Shown here in pieces: positions 1 through 8,275 of a stretch of 51,065 nucleotides of DNA. The first letter of the stretch is position 1, and each line of letters begins with the position of its first letter. The notes below the pieces were generated by a model. The model had not been told where the DNA came from. It was given only the letters and a program-made list of their open reading frames with translations, and did no database searches. The DNA comes from Longimicrobium sp. (GTDB taxonomy: Bacteria > Gemmatimonadota > Gemmatimonadetes > Longimicrobiales > Longimicrobiaceae): assembly GCF_035474595.1 (NCBI RefSeq), contig NZ_DATIND010000134.1:1-51065 (forward strand), in the 5' to 3' direction. A program made the translations under genes and the position numbers.

Positions 1-128
1 CCGCGCACCGATTCCGGTGCGAAACAGGACGAAACGGCACGCCCGGAGCTCCCCTGGACGCTGGGCCTGCTGACGACCCCCGGTTTGAGGAGTCGGGCGA
101 AGCCCAAGCACTGTTTTTTAGCATCCTG
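1..128 (+). repeat. 128-bp inverted repeat, left copy
   Basis: These bases are the exact reverse complement of 50934-51061. The outer part contains a small hairpin, CGCACCG-ATTC-CGGTGCG, and a tandem pair of GAAACRGSAC decamers. Reading frame 1 is open to a stop at 130-132 but resembles no protein I know. The inner boundary runs into short direct repeats (TAAGTCC and GGCAGGT units, about 129-153). It is probably a multicopy repeat on which both window ends fall. Confidence 0.9.
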
Positions 129-174
129 CTAAGTCCTAAGTGGCAGGTGGCAGGGGCTGGTGGGGGCGAAAAAT

Positions 175-233
175 GCGAGTGAACTCGCGGCTACAACGGC
201 ACACAGTCCGCCTGCGCGGCGCCTTCGCGGACT
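175..233 (+). repeat. Twin-hairpin repeat, copy 1
   Basis: First stem GCGAGT-GA-ACTCGC, linker GGCTACAACGGCACAC, then arms AGTCCGC and GCGGACT separated by a longer, GC-rich loop than in other copies. It lies in non-coding DNA and faces copy 2 in inverted orientation. Confidence 0.8.
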
Positions 234-298
234 CCATCGGCGCGGGGAGCGGCGGTGGCGCGATCCGGACAGATCGCAGGGATGATGAGGATGGAGAG

Positions 299-329
299 GA
301 GGCCCGGCTGCGGAGTGCGGCCGGGCCTC
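299..329. terminator. Strong hairpin, terminator-like
   Basis: Perfect 10-bp arms GAGGCCCGGC and GCCGGGCCTC enclose an 11-nt loop. No clear T tract follows on either strand and no gene ends right beside it. It could end minus-strand transcripts from the zinc-ribbon gene or plus-strand transcripts from outside the window. Confidence 0.35.
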
Positions 330-389
330 TGTTCCTGATCGATCACGGTGAGTGGGCGGATCAGCACCGCGGCCGGGGACGCCACCGAT

Positions 390-436
390 CTCCGCGAAGG
401 CGGAGAGTGTGCCGTTGTAGCCGCGACTTGAGTCGC
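390..436 (-). repeat. Twin-hairpin repeat, copy 2
   Basis: On the minus strand: stem GCGACT-CA-AGTCGC, linker GGCTACAACGGCACA, stem CTCCGC-CTTC-GCGGAG. Both stems differ from copy 1 by compensatory changes (GCGAGT/ACTCGC becomes GCGACT/AGTCGC). Confidence 0.8.
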
Positions 437-516
437 ATCTTCTCGACCGAAATCCGCATCTTCCCCGCCGAAATCCGCATCTTCCCTCCCCGAATCCCCG
501 TCTTCCTCCCCGACGC
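433..516. repeat. 21-bp imperfect tandem repeat
   Basis: Four decaying copies of a 21-bp unit (core CCGCATCTTCCCC plus GAAAT) begin at about 433, 454, 475 and 496. The stretch lies downstream of the zinc-ribbon gene and overlaps the end of twin-hairpin copy 2. No gene was recognised in 1-556. Confidence 0.7.
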
Positions 517-556
517 GCACCTCCGAACCCGCATCTTCCCCCGTTCGGCTACCGGG

Positions 557-1162
557 TCAGTCGATGAAGCGGCCTTCGGCGGCGAGGGCCTCGAGGAGGC
601 GGCCGCGCTCGTTTTCGTCGCGGGCGGCGGCCTGCAGCGCGGGGGTGGCGTGGTGGCGGGCGCCGCAGGCGCTGCAGGTGACCCACTGCTGGTCCCACAG
701 CCGCTCCTCGCGCCAGGTGCCGGCGCACTCCGCCAGCACGTGGCGGATGCCATGCGCGTCGCTCGCGATCTCCTCCTCCGACACCAGGTCGTACGGCTCC
801 AGCGACGGCTCGAAGTGGCAGGCGTAGCAGGTGAGCACGTGCGGCAGGCCGATGCGCGCGCCCGCGCGCAGCCGCAGCGGGCGGGCGCAGCGCGGGCACT
901 CGCCGGCGAACCACTTCACCACGTAGGCGCCGGTGTAGAAGCGGTGGGCCAGGAACGCGCCGATGCAGAACGACAGCACCGGCCACGGATAATGCGGCGG
1001 AAGCCACACCACGTACGGGCAGATTCCCCAGAACACGCCGATGGACAGCGCCGTCTTCAGCACGCGCCAGGGGTACGGCTGGTAGACGACGCCCAGCCGC
1101 GCCGGCATGGGCGGGTGCGCGCGCAGCACCAGGTGCACCTGCGGGGTTTCGACGTCGGGCAT
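557..1162 (-). CDS. Zinc-ribbon membrane protein of unknown function
   Basis: 201 residues from an ATG with no clear Shine-Dalgarno. A short soluble start is followed by two hydrophobic segments (about residues 35-75). A cytoplasmic part then carries two CxxC pairs (CPRC ... CYAC, 24 residues apart) that look like one zinc ribbon, and a later CSAC knuckle. The C-terminal helix is acidic and basic. No family is recognised. It is separated from the next gene by 247 bp containing a composite repeat, so it is probably its own transcript. The reading frame stays open upstream, but that stretch is low-complexity Arg/Pro and runs through the repeat, so the ATG at 1162 is preferred. Confidence 0.75.
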   Translation of the reverse strand: MPDVETPQVHLVLRAHPPMPARLGVVYQPYPWRVLKTALSIGVFWGICPYVVWLPPHYPWPVLSFCIGAFLAHRFYTGAYVVKWFAGECPRCARPLRLRAGARIGLPHVLTCYACHFEPSLEPYDLVSEEEIASDAHGIRHVLAECAGTWREERLWDQQWVTCSACGARHHATPALQAAARDENERGRLLEALAAEGRFID

Positions 1163-1270
1163 TGGGCGACGTGGGTTCGGCGTGTCCCCCGAAAGGTAAG
1201 GAGCGGGGGACCGGCGCGGCAGGGGCGTCACGGAAGATGGACGATCGATGCGCGTCCGACGCATCCGCGC

Positions 1271-1324
1271 CGCCCTCTCCCCGCGCCTGAGAGCGCTCGC
1301 CCTCTCCCGTTCCGGGCGAGGGGG
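1271..1324 (+). repeat. Composite hairpin repeat E, copy 1
   Basis: About 54 bp beginning CGCCCTCTCCCCGCGCCTGA and ending in the hairpin CTCGCCCTCTCCCGTTCCGGGCGAG. A near-identical copy lies at 46352-46406 in the same orientation. Confidence 0.75.
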
Positions 1325-1409
1325 CGGCCCCGGCGGCGGCGCGGCCTGCGGATTCGATTCGCAGGGACGTTTTCTCGCGCCGGGTGCCCTGCCCTGCTCT
1401 CGCGTGTGG

Positions 1410-2081
1410 CTACGAGCTCGGGGCGCCGAAAGGGGACGCGTCGTAGTGGGCGAGGAGGTCGGCCGGGTCGTCGTAGATGGCGGCGGCGTCCTTGAGCGCC
1501 TCATCGTCCCAGCCGCCGCAGCGCAGCGCGACGCAGCGGACGCCCGCGCGGTTGGCGGCGGTGACGTCGTACGGGGTGTCGCCCAGCATCACCGCCTCGC
1601 CGGGCGCGCAGCCGCCGTTCTCCAGCGCCGCCTCGACGATGTCGGGGGCGGGCTTGGAGGCGTCGGCGTCGGACGACGAGGTCTTCGCCTCGACGACGTC
1701 GGCCACGTTCGCCGCCTTCAGCAGCGCGGCCATGTCGTCCTTGCTGGCCGAGGTGGCCACCACCAGCGTCATCCCGTCGCCCCGCATCCGCTCCAGCAGC
1801 TCGCGGGCGCCGGGAAAGGGGCGGCACCCCGGGAGATAGCGCTCGCGGAAGATCTTTCCCCGCCGCTCCTTCATCAGCTCGCCCTGCTCCGACTCCTCCG
1901 CCAGCCCGGTGAGGCGTGGGAGGACGCGGTCGCCGCCCATCCCGATCATCCGCCGCACCTCGCCGAACGCCACCTCGTGGCCGAACTCGTGGCAGACGTC
2001 CACCCAGGCGTGCGCGTGGGCGTCGTTGGTGTCGATGAGCGTTCCATCCACGTCCAGCAGCACCGCGCGCGGACGGCTCAT
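1410..2081 (-). CDS. HAD-superfamily hydrolase (phosphoglycolate phosphatase-like)
   Basis: 223 residues. Motif I is LLDVDGTLIDTND near residue 7, with the two catalytic aspartates. Motif II is VVATSAS near residue 110, motif III is the lysine in SKPAPD, and motif IV is MLGDTPYDV. A helical cap follows motif I, as in the PGP/beta-phosphoglucomutase subgroup. The substrate cannot be read from the sequence; small phosphate esters are usual in this group. Its ATG overlaps the stop of the upstream FAD/Rieske gene by 4 bp (2078-2081), so the two are translationally coupled. Confidence 0.9.
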   Translation of the reverse strand: MSRPRAVLLDVDGTLIDTNDAHAHAWVDVCHEFGHEVAFGEVRRMIGMGGDRVLPRLTGLAEESEQGELMKERRGKIFRERYLPGCRPFPGARELLERMRGDGMTLVVATSASKDDMAALLKAANVADVVEAKTSSSDADASKPAPDIVEAALENGGCAPGEAVMLGDTPYDVTAANRAGVRCVALRCGGWDDEALKDAAAIYDDPADLLAHYDASPFGAPSS

Positions 2082-3619
2082 CCCTCCTCCGCGTCCAGCC
2101 GCGTCAGCCCCGTGACCGCGGGGCCGTTCAGCACCAGCTCGCCCGTGGGCGAGAAGCGCGAGCCGTGGCAGGGGCAGTCCCAGCTCTTCTCCTCGCTGTT
2201 CCAGTGCACCACGCACCCCAGGTGCGTGCAGTACGCCGAGCACTGGTGCAGCGCGCCGCTGTCGTCGCGGTACGCCGCGATCTTCTTCGCTCCGCGCTGC
2301 AGGATGGCGCCCTCGCCGGGGCGGATCTCCGCGCCGCTGGCCACCTCGCCGCCCAGCGGCAGCAGCTCGGCGAGCTTCGCCGCGACGTCCAGGTTCTCTT
2401 CCAGGAACATCTTGGCCGAGTCCAGCGAGAGCGTCTTCCGGCTGGGGTCGTACAGCTTCTCCCACGGGTTGGGCCGCCCCAGGATCAGGTCGGAGATCAG
2501 CATCCCCGCGATGGTCCCGTGCGTCATCCCCTGCCCCGAATCTCCCGTGGCCAGAAAGACGTTCTCGTGCGTGGGGTCGCGCCCGATGAAGCCCATGTAG
2601 TCCACCGGCTCCAGCACCTGCCCGGACCAGCGCAGCTCGAACGACCGCACCGGAAAGCGCTCGCGCGTCCACGCCTCCAGCCGGGCGTAGCGCTCGGCCG
2701 CGTCGTCGTGGTGGCCGGTCTTGTGGTCCTCGCCGCCCACGATGAGCCACACGGACGACGGATCGCCGTCCACGGGCTGCGTGCGGACGTAGTGATACGG
2801 GTCCAGCGTGTCCCAGAAGAGGATGCGCGGCACCGCCCCCGCCGGGATGCGCCCGGCGACGACGAAGGTGCGATAGGGCGCCTGCTTGGTGTGCATGGTC
2901 ACCCGGTCGTGCACCGGCGAGTTGGTGCACATGACGACGGCCGCGGCGCTCACGCTGAAGCCGTCGCCGCTCACCTTCGGGCGCGCGCCGCTCTCCACGC
3001 CGTTCACGTGGTTGCCGGTGTGGACGCGCCCGCCGGCGGCCTGCACCGCGGTGGTCAGCCCCTCCAGGTACTTCAGGAGATGGAACTGCCCCTGGTTGGG
3101 ATAGCGCAGCGCCGGGCCGCTGTCCCAGCTGTCGATGGGGATGCGGGGGACGATCTCCAGCCCCTGCGCGCCGGCGCGGGTGGCGGCGTCGCGCTCCTTC
3201 TCCAGGAACGAGACGTCGCGGTCCGGGCCCAGGAACCAGTAGCCGTCCACGCGCTCGAAGTCGCACTCGATGGCGTTCTCGCGGACGATGCGCTCGATGG
3301 TGTCGATGGCGCCCTGGTGGCTGTCGTGGGCGATGCGGGCGCCATCCTTTCCGTGCACCTTCTCCAGCACCTGGTAGTAGTCGTCCATGGCGCTGGTGAG
3401 GTGGGCGGTGGTCTGCCCGCTCTCGCCGCCGCCGACGGCGTTGTCGTCCAGCACCACGACGTTCTGCCCGGCCTTCGCCAGGTGGTAGGCCACGCTCATC
3501 CCCGCGATCCCCGCGCCGACCACCACCACGTCGGCGGTGACGTCGCCGGTCAGGCGCGGGAACTCGCGCTGCGGGTTGGTCTGCTCCCAGACGGACAGCG
3601 AACGCTCCGACGACTGCAT
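2078..3619 (-). CDS. FAD-dependent oxidoreductase with C-terminal Rieske [2Fe-2S] domain
   Basis: 513 residues. The N-terminal half is a DAO-type flavoprotein with the dinucleotide-binding GAGIAG at residues 35-40. The last 80 residues are a Rieske domain with both ligand pairs present: C464-T-H466 and C482-P-C-H485. The size and domain order match Bacillus YhfW-type proteins, whose substrate is unknown. A soluble redox role, with electrons passing between flavin and cluster, is inferred. It is first in a two-gene operon with the HAD hydrolase. The start ATG at 3619 leaves about 100 bp before the octamer array at 3721. Confidence 0.93.
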   Translation of the reverse strand: MQSSERSLSVWEQTNPQREFPRLTGDVTADVVVVGAGIAGMSVAYHLAKAGQNVVVLDDNAVGGGESGQTTAHLTSAMDDYYQVLEKVHGKDGARIAHDSHQGAIDTIERIVRENAIECDFERVDGYWFLGPDRDVSFLEKERDAATRAGAQGLEIVPRIPIDSWDSGPALRYPNQGQFHLLKYLEGLTTAVQAAGGRVHTGNHVNGVESGARPKVSGDGFSVSAAAVVMCTNSPVHDRVTMHTKQAPYRTFVVAGRIPAGAVPRILFWDTLDPYHYVRTQPVDGDPSSVWLIVGGEDHKTGHHDDAAERYARLEAWTRERFPVRSFELRWSGQVLEPVDYMGFIGRDPTHENVFLATGDSGQGMTHGTIAGMLISDLILGRPNPWEKLYDPSRKTLSLDSAKMFLEENLDVAAKLAELLPLGGEVASGAEIRPGEGAILQRGAKKIAAYRDDSGALHQCSAYCTHLGCVVHWNSEEKSWDCPCHGSRFSPTGELVLNGPAVTGLTRLDAEEG

Positions 3620-3720
3620 CCCCCACCTCCCCCGTTCACGCGTGCACGATCACCACGCATCCGGACAGGGGATGCGCGTGAGGCAGAGGGGGCGTTGCAA
3701 ACCCCGTACGCGGCGGAAGA

Positions 3721-3784
3721 GAAGTGCGGAAGTGCGGAAGTGCGGAAGTGCGGAAGTGCGGAAGTGCGGAAGTGCGGAAGTGCG
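3721..3784 (+). repeat. (GAAGTGCG)8 perfect tandem octamer array
   Basis: Eight exact copies of GAAGTGCG. An array of the same unit on the opposite strand lies at 4260-4299, and the two flank the four-helix-bundle gene. Related arrays occur at 5608, 35159, 40479, 40604 and, with TAC for TGC, 42979. Confidence 0.95.
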
Positions 3785-3818
3785 TTCGGCGGGAAGTATA
3801 CGTTTGTGGTCGTACAGA

Positions 3819-4250
3819 GTGTGCGGTAAAAAGATCACGTCAGCTACGATTCTGCCCCCGAGAGAATCACTTACACAACGGAGGGGAGATGCAGATCGGC
3901 GGTTCGAAGACCTGGTTGTCTGGCAAAGGGCGCGGGATCTTTCGCTGGCAGTCTACCGCATCACGGATGAAGGACGCTTCAGGAGCGACTTCGGTCTGAA
4001 GGACCAGATCCGTCGTGCGGCGGTTTCCGTCATGTCGAACATAGCGGAAGGGTTCGAGCGCTACAGCCGGAGCGAGTTCCGGCAGTTCCTGGGAATCGCA
4101 CGCGGGTCGGCTTCAGAAGTCCGCAGCCAGCTGCACCTCGCCCGCGGGTTGGAATACCTGAACGAATCCGAGTTCCAGGACCTCTACGGATTGTGCTTTG
4201 AAGTGAGCCGGCTGCTCGCATCCCTTCGCGCCAACACCGGCTCACAATAA
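3819..4250 (+). CDS. Four-helix-bundle protein (23S rRNA intervening-sequence protein type), apparent frameshift at the 5' end
   Basis: The conserved core FEDLVVWQRARDLSLAVYR, then IRRAAVSVMSNIAEG and GSASEVRSQL, identifies the four-helix-bundle/S23 family (usually about 120 residues, role unknown). The only in-frame start near the core is GTG 3819, which has a long unrelated N terminus. A better start, ATG 3889 after GGAGGGGAG, is one base out of frame. Adding one base after GGCGG near 3903 would join it to give MQIGGFEDLVVWQ, a typical family start. A 1-bp deletion or a sequencing error is therefore likely. The gene is flanked by inverted octamer arrays, and is the only plus-strand gene in the first 22 kb. 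Confidence 0.7.
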   Translation: MCGKKITSATILPPRESLTQRRGDADRRFEDLVVWQRARDLSLAVYRITDEGRFRSDFGLKDQIRRAAVSVMSNIAEGFERYSRSEFRQFLGIARGSASEVRSQLHLARGLEYLNESEFQDLYGLCFEVSRLLASLRANTGSQ

Positions 4251-4259
4251 AGCTCTCAC

Positions 4260-4299
4260 GCACTTCCGCACTTCCGCACTTCCGCACTTCCGCACTTTT
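4260..4299 (-). repeat. (CGCACTTC)5 octamer array, inverted relative to 3721-3784
   Basis: Four exact copies of CGCACTTC and a fifth with one mismatch. It ends 2 bp before the stop codon of the minus-strand DUF4097 gene and starts 9 bp after the four-helix-bundle stop. Confidence 0.9.
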
Positions 4300-4301
4300 G
4301 G

Positions 4302-5360
4302 TCAGCTGCGGACGATCTGCACGCCGCCGGAGCCGGTGTCGATGATGAGGCGGCCGCGGCCATCGCCGAGGGTGCCGGTGAAGTGGTCGCGGGCGGAGCG
4401 GCGCACCGCGGCGGGAACGTTCACGTGGATGCCGCCGCTCCCGGTGTCGATGTCCGCCTCCGCCCCGAAGTCCGCGGGGACGGCCAGCGTGACGCCGCCG
4501 GAGCCGGTGTCGATCTTCACGTGGTCGGCGTCGCGGCGCAGGCGCAGGTTCACGGCGCCGCTCCCGGTGTCGATGTCCACGATGCGCGCGTCGACCGCGT
4601 CCAGCCGCACGCCGCCGGAGCCCACGTCCACGTGCAGCCGCGCCACCGCCAGGTCCGTCCCCTGCACGCCACCGCTCCCGGTGTCGATGTCCAGTCCCGC
4701 GCCGCGCACGTTGGTGGCGCGCACGCCGCCCGAGCCGGTGTCCAGCCGGATGTCGCCCTCGGCGTCGGTGACCTCGATGCCGCCGGAGCCGGTGTCCAGG
4801 TTCAGCGGGCCGCGGGTGCCCGTGGCGTGGATGGACGAGGCGTAGCCGTTCACGCGCAGGTCGCCGCGCACGTTGCTCACGTCGACGCGGCCGACCGCGT
4901 TGTGCACCGCGACGGTGCGACCGGCGGGGACGAGCACGCGCACGTCGGCCCAGGCGCGGGTGCCGCTGCCGGAGCCGCGCACCGTCACCCGGCTGCCGCC
5001 GCCCAGGAGCCGGCGGTCGCCGCCGAAGGTGCCGTTGGAGCGCACCTCCACGGTGGTGCTGGAGGTGCGCCCCATCGCCGGGTAGATGACGCGGTCGCCG
5101 GGATAGGCCACGGCCAGGTTGCGGAAGCCGCCCGCCTCGCCGCGGCGGACGGCGAGCTGGCGCGCGTCCTCGCCGCCGCGGGTGAGCTCGACGACCACCG
5201 ACGAGCCGCTCCCCGCCTCGACGCGCACCTGCCCGGCCAGGTTGTACACGGCCACGCGCTCGCCCTCCAGCGTGTAGCGCTCCTGCGCGCGCGCCGGCCG
5301 CGCCGCCAGCACCGCCGCGGCCACGGCGCACGCGCCGATCACTGCCCCGCGCATCTGCAT
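4302..5360 (-). CDS. Exported DUF4097-family beta-repeat protein with DTGSGG repeats
   Basis: 352 residues. A signal peptide ends at ARPARAQ (about residue 25), so the protein is secreted or periplasmic. The C-terminal half is a ladder of eight strands carrying DTGSGG or close variants (for example LDTGSGGIEV, IDTGSGGVTL), as in the DUF4097 adhesin-like beta-solenoid family. No enzymatic residues are visible and the ligand is unknown. GGAGG lies 5 nt before the ATG; a second ATG at 5354 is a possible start. Upstream lies a nonamer array and then the DUF5916 gene in the same direction. A second DUF4097 protein is at 8276-9274. Confidence 0.88.
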   Translation of the reverse strand: MQMRGAVIGACAVAAAVLAARPARAQERYTLEGERVAVYNLAGQVRVEAGSGSSVVVELTRGGEDARQLAVRRGEAGGFRNLAVAYPGDRVIYPAMGRTSSTTVEVRSNGTFGGDRRLLGGGSRVTVRGSGSGTRAWADVRVLVPAGRTVAVHNAVGRVDVSNVRGDLRVNGYASSIHATGTRGPLNLDTGSGGIEVTDAEGDIRLDTGSGGVRATNVRGAGLDIDTGSGGVQGTDLAVARLHVDVGSGGVRLDAVDARIVDIDTGSGAVNLRLRRDADHVKIDTGSGGVTLAVPADFGAEADIDTGSGGIHVNVPAAVRRSARDHFTGTLGDGRGRLIIDTGSGGVQIVRS

Positions 5361-5393
5361 TCGTCCTCCGGGGGTGGGATGAGAACTTCGGAT

Positions 5394-5468
5394 GATTCGG
5401 ATGATTCGGATGATTCGGGTGATTCGGGTGATTCGGGTGATTCGGGTGATTCGGTGATTCGGTGATTC
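5394..5468. repeat. GATTCGGRT nonamer tandem array
   Basis: About eight copies of a 9-bp unit, GATTCGGAT drifting to GATTCGGGT and then a shortened GATTCGGT. It lies in the leader region upstream of the DTGSGG DUF4097 gene. Confidence 0.85.
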
Positions 5469-5499
5469 GGGTGAAACGATGTGAAACGGTGTCGAAAAC

Positions 5500-5547
5500 G
5501 CGAGTGAACTCGCGGCTACAACGGCACGCAGTCCGCCTTCGCGGACT
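5500..5547 (+). repeat. Twin-hairpin repeat, copy 3
   Basis: GCGAGT-GA-ACTCGC, linker GGCTACAACGGCACGC, AGTCCGC-CTTC-GCGGACT. It lies between the two envelope genes at 4302 and 5633. Confidence 0.85.
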
Positions 5548-5607
5548 TCCCTTCCCCGCCATCTCCGCACGTCGAAATCATCCGCGCGAGGAGAACGAAC
5601 GCACTCA

Positions 5608-5631
5608 CGCACTTCCGCACTTCCGCACTTC
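5608..5631 (-). repeat. (CGCACTTC)3 octamer array
   Basis: Three exact copies, ending 1 bp before the stop codon of the DUF5916 gene, the same position relative to a stop as the array at 4260-4299. Confidence 0.9.
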
Positions 5632-5632
5632 T

Positions 5633-8209
5633 TCACAGGCTCACCCACCAGTTCACCTTCACCAGGAAGACGTTCGTGGCGCGGTAGTGCGAGAGCGCGT
5701 CCAGGTCGTGCCAGAGACGGAAGCGGCCGTCGTCCACCGCGCCGTCGCGGGAGTGCGACCAGGCGAAGTACATGGTGGAGCCCAGGCGGTATTCCCAGCG
5801 CAGCACCGCGTTCAGGTTGAAGGCGCGGTAGTCGAAGTCCGGGTTGTCCCAGCTCAGGCCGCTGGCGCGAAAGGTCCCGTCCTCGTCGCGCGTCGTCGCC
5901 AGCGGCTCGAAGCGGTCGCCGAACGCCCGGGCGCGCGGGTCGGCCACCTCCATGAAGCCGCCGTACGTCCCCGCGCTGACGAAGGGCTGCGCGTACAGTT
6001 GCAGCGACAGCGTGGGCGAGAAGGTCTGGTTCACCCGCGCCGACATCCCCACCGTCTCCTGCCGCAGGTCCGCGAACACGTAGTGCGTCGAGCCCGCCCC
6101 GTCCGCCGGCGCGTCCACGTACTGCCATCCCCCCCGGTTCCGCGTGTAGAAGGGCGAGAGGGAGACGGAGGTCCCCGGCGAGGGGCGCCAGTTGGCGTAG
6201 AGGGAGACGTTCCAGCTCCACCCGCCGGTCTGGTCCTCGAGCGACCAGTTGTAGTCGAACGAGCCGTTCAGCGCCTTGCGGTCGTCCGTCCACGCCCCGC
6301 CCCAGCCGTTCGTGGACGCGGGGCGGAGGATGGCCGGGCCGCCGCGCAGCGCGCTGGTGCTGATGGACGCAAGGTCGCGCTCGATGCCGCCGTAGAAGCC
6401 CCAGTAGCTCTTCAGGCTCCACGAGCCGTTCACGTTGGCGCCGCGCTGCGTCAGGTCGCCGCCGAAGTCGCGGCCGTCGAAGGCGTTGAAGTTCACGTTG
6501 AAATTGCGGAACGGCCCGACCGGGTTGAACTGGCGGAACTGGAAGTAGGCCGCGTTCACCACCTCGTCGGCATCGCGCTGGTAGCCCAGGTCGTTCACCT
6601 CGAAGCCGGGGGTGCGCACGATCCCCAGCAATCCTCCCTGCCAGCGCCCTTTCACCCGCTGCAGCGCCCAGCTCCCCGCCCACCCCGCCAGCGACGTCGC
6701 CGCCGAGTCCACGCGCAGGTACGACGCGTCCGGGCGCTGGTAGTAGCGCGCGGGGGATTCCTGCAGCGCGACGATGGCGTCCGTCGATCCGCGGACGTTC
6801 GAGCCGAGGACGTACGCGCTGGCCAGCCACGCGTCGTTCCCCCAGCGGTGGGTGAAGTCCGCCCCGCCGGCGAAGGCGTCCGACGGCAGGTCGCCGATCC
6901 CCGTGCCCCCCAGCGAGCGGTGGACGGCGGTGCCCACGAAACCCAGCTGCGTCTTCCCGCCGCCCATGTCGCGGCGCGCGCGGAAGACGCCGAAGCCGGT
7001 CATCGGCTCCACCACCTGGCTCCTCGCCACCCCGCCGTCCATCACCGCCCCCCGCTCCTCCCCCGTCAGCGCGGCGAGGGTGCCGACCGACCAGCCGGAG
7101 CCGACGCGGCCGGAGAGCTTGGCGGCGCCCAGGATGGTGCTCTGCCGCGGCTGGTCCACGTAGTCGCCGTCCAGCGCGAGGTGCGGGGTGCGGCCCACGC
7201 GGCGCGAGTAGAAGAGCGACTCGTTGGACCCGTCGCCCAGGCCGATGGCGAAGCGGAAGATGTCGGCGCCCTCGGTGAAGAAGGGGCGGCGCTCGGAGAA
7301 GAACGACTCGTACTGCGTGAGGTTCACCTGGCTGGGATCGGCCTCCACCTGCCCGAAGTCGGGGTTCACCGTGGCGTCGAGGGTGAGGTCGGAGGTCAGG
7401 CCGTACTTCAGGTCCAGCCCCGCGGAGCCGTGCAGGTCGGTGGGCGAGTAGAAGGGATCGAGCCGCGTTCCCGGCGCGCGGCGGACGGAGCTGACGGTGT
7501 AGGGGAGGAGCTCCAGCCGGCGGGGAGACGGAAGGTTGCGCATCCCCCGCAGCTCGCCGAAGCGGGCCACCGTGCGCGAGTCGTCCTTGCGCAGCGGCGC
7601 CCAGTAGCTTTCCTCGTTCACCCGGGCCACGGCGCGCGCGCCCTCGAACCCCCACGTGCCGTCCCCGTCCGCGGCGAAGCGCAGCGCGGAGAGGGGGATG
7701 CGGAACTCGGCGCTCCATCCGTGCTCGTCGCGGCTCACGGCCACGTCCCACACCGCGTCCCAGCCCACGTCGTCGTCGGCGCCGTCGGTGAGGATGAAGT
7801 CGCGCTTCACCCCCGCGGGGTTCACGCCGAAGGCGTAGGCGCTGCGCCGGTCGTGGCGCGAGTCGAAGGCCACCAGCAGCCAGTCCGACGGCGACCCCTC
7901 GTCGCGCCGCGTCAGCTGCGAGCGGATGAGCGCCGGCTCGGCGTCGTAGCCGCGCATGGCCACGTAGACCGCGCCGTCGTCGAAGGCCACGCGCATCACG
8001 GTGGGAAAGCGCGAGGGCTTGCCCTCGTCGGGATCTTTCTGGACGAAGCCGGCCGCCGAGTCGGCGGCGGCCCAGACGGGGTCGTCGAGCTTCCCGTCGA
8101 TGGTGGGCGCGCCCGTGGCGGCCGTGAGCCGGTAGGCGGTGAGGGCCTGCGCGGCGCCCACGGAGGTGTCGGCCGCGAGGCTTGCGGAGAGAATGAGCGC
8201 GGCGAGCAT
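5633..8209 (-). CDS. Outer-membrane protein with family 9-like carbohydrate-binding domain and DUF5916 barrel
   Basis: 858 residues from ATG 8209. The signal peptide MLAALILSASLAADTS is followed by a CBM9-like domain (APTIDGKLDDPVWAAA near residue 35 is its hallmark start). A long DUF5916 region follows, with alternating amphipathic strands (NPDFGQVEADPSQVNLTQYE, SERRPFFTEGADIF) and a C-terminal strand ending in Val-Ser-Leu, typical of an outer-membrane beta-barrel. The family is common in Bacteroidota and Gemmatimonadota; the substrate is unknown. An upstream GTG at 8260 would place the start inside the hairpin 8239-8267, so it was rejected. It shares direction with the sigma/DUF4097 operon but sits behind that hairpin. 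Confidence 0.87.
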   Translation of the reverse strand: MLAALILSASLAADTSVGAAQALTAYRLTAATGAPTIDGKLDDPVWAAADSAAGFVQKDPDEGKPSRFPTVMRVAFDDGAVYVAMRGYDAEPALIRSQLTRRDEGSPSDWLLVAFDSRHDRRSAYAFGVNPAGVKRDFILTDGADDDVGWDAVWDVAVSRDEHGWSAEFRIPLSALRFAADGDGTWGFEGARAVARVNEESYWAPLRKDDSRTVARFGELRGMRNLPSPRRLELLPYTVSSVRRAPGTRLDPFYSPTDLHGSAGLDLKYGLTSDLTLDATVNPDFGQVEADPSQVNLTQYESFFSERRPFFTEGADIFRFAIGLGDGSNESLFYSRRVGRTPHLALDGDYVDQPRQSTILGAAKLSGRVGSGWSVGTLAALTGEERGAVMDGGVARSQVVEPMTGFGVFRARRDMGGGKTQLGFVGTAVHRSLGGTGIGDLPSDAFAGGADFTHRWGNDAWLASAYVLGSNVRGSTDAIVALQESPARYYQRPDASYLRVDSAATSLAGWAGSWALQRVKGRWQGGLLGIVRTPGFEVNDLGYQRDADEVVNAAYFQFRQFNPVGPFRNFNVNFNAFDGRDFGGDLTQRGANVNGSWSLKSYWGFYGGIERDLASISTSALRGGPAILRPASTNGWGGAWTDDRKALNGSFDYNWSLEDQTGGWSWNVSLYANWRPSPGTSVSLSPFYTRNRGGWQYVDAPADGAGSTHYVFADLRQETVGMSARVNQTFSPTLSLQLYAQPFVSAGTYGGFMEVADPRARAFGDRFEPLATTRDEDGTFRASGLSWDNPDFDYRAFNLNAVLRWEYRLGSTMYFAWSHSRDGAVDDGRFRLWHDLDALSHYRATNVFLVKVNWWVSL

Positions 8210-8238
8210 CGGGAAATCCGGTCCGCGAAACGTAGGAA

Positions 8239-8267
8239 GGGGGAGGTGAGCCCGGCTCACCTCCCCC
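8239..8267 (-). terminator. Perfect 14-bp hairpin after the DUF4097 gene
   Basis: Arms GGGGGAGGTGAGCC and GGCTCACCTCCCCC around a single central base. It starts 9 bp past the stop of the gene at 8276-9274. No T tract follows, so it may act as a stabilising hairpin, a weak terminator or a processing site between the sigma operon and the barrel gene. Confidence 0.6.
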
Positions 8268-8275
8268 GTACGCGG

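Noticed and set aside
3721-3784. Octamer array as a CRISPR
   Set aside because: The repeats are only 8 bp and have no spacers; no cas gene is present.
3819-4250. Four-helix-bundle protein as the Avd accessory protein of a diversity-generating retroelement
   Set aside because: No reverse transcriptase, template repeat or variable target is nearby; the sequence fits the S23/intervening-sequence family.
8209-8260. Upstream GTG start for the DUF5916 barrel
   Set aside because: It falls inside the 14-bp hairpin and would place extra residues before a good signal peptide.
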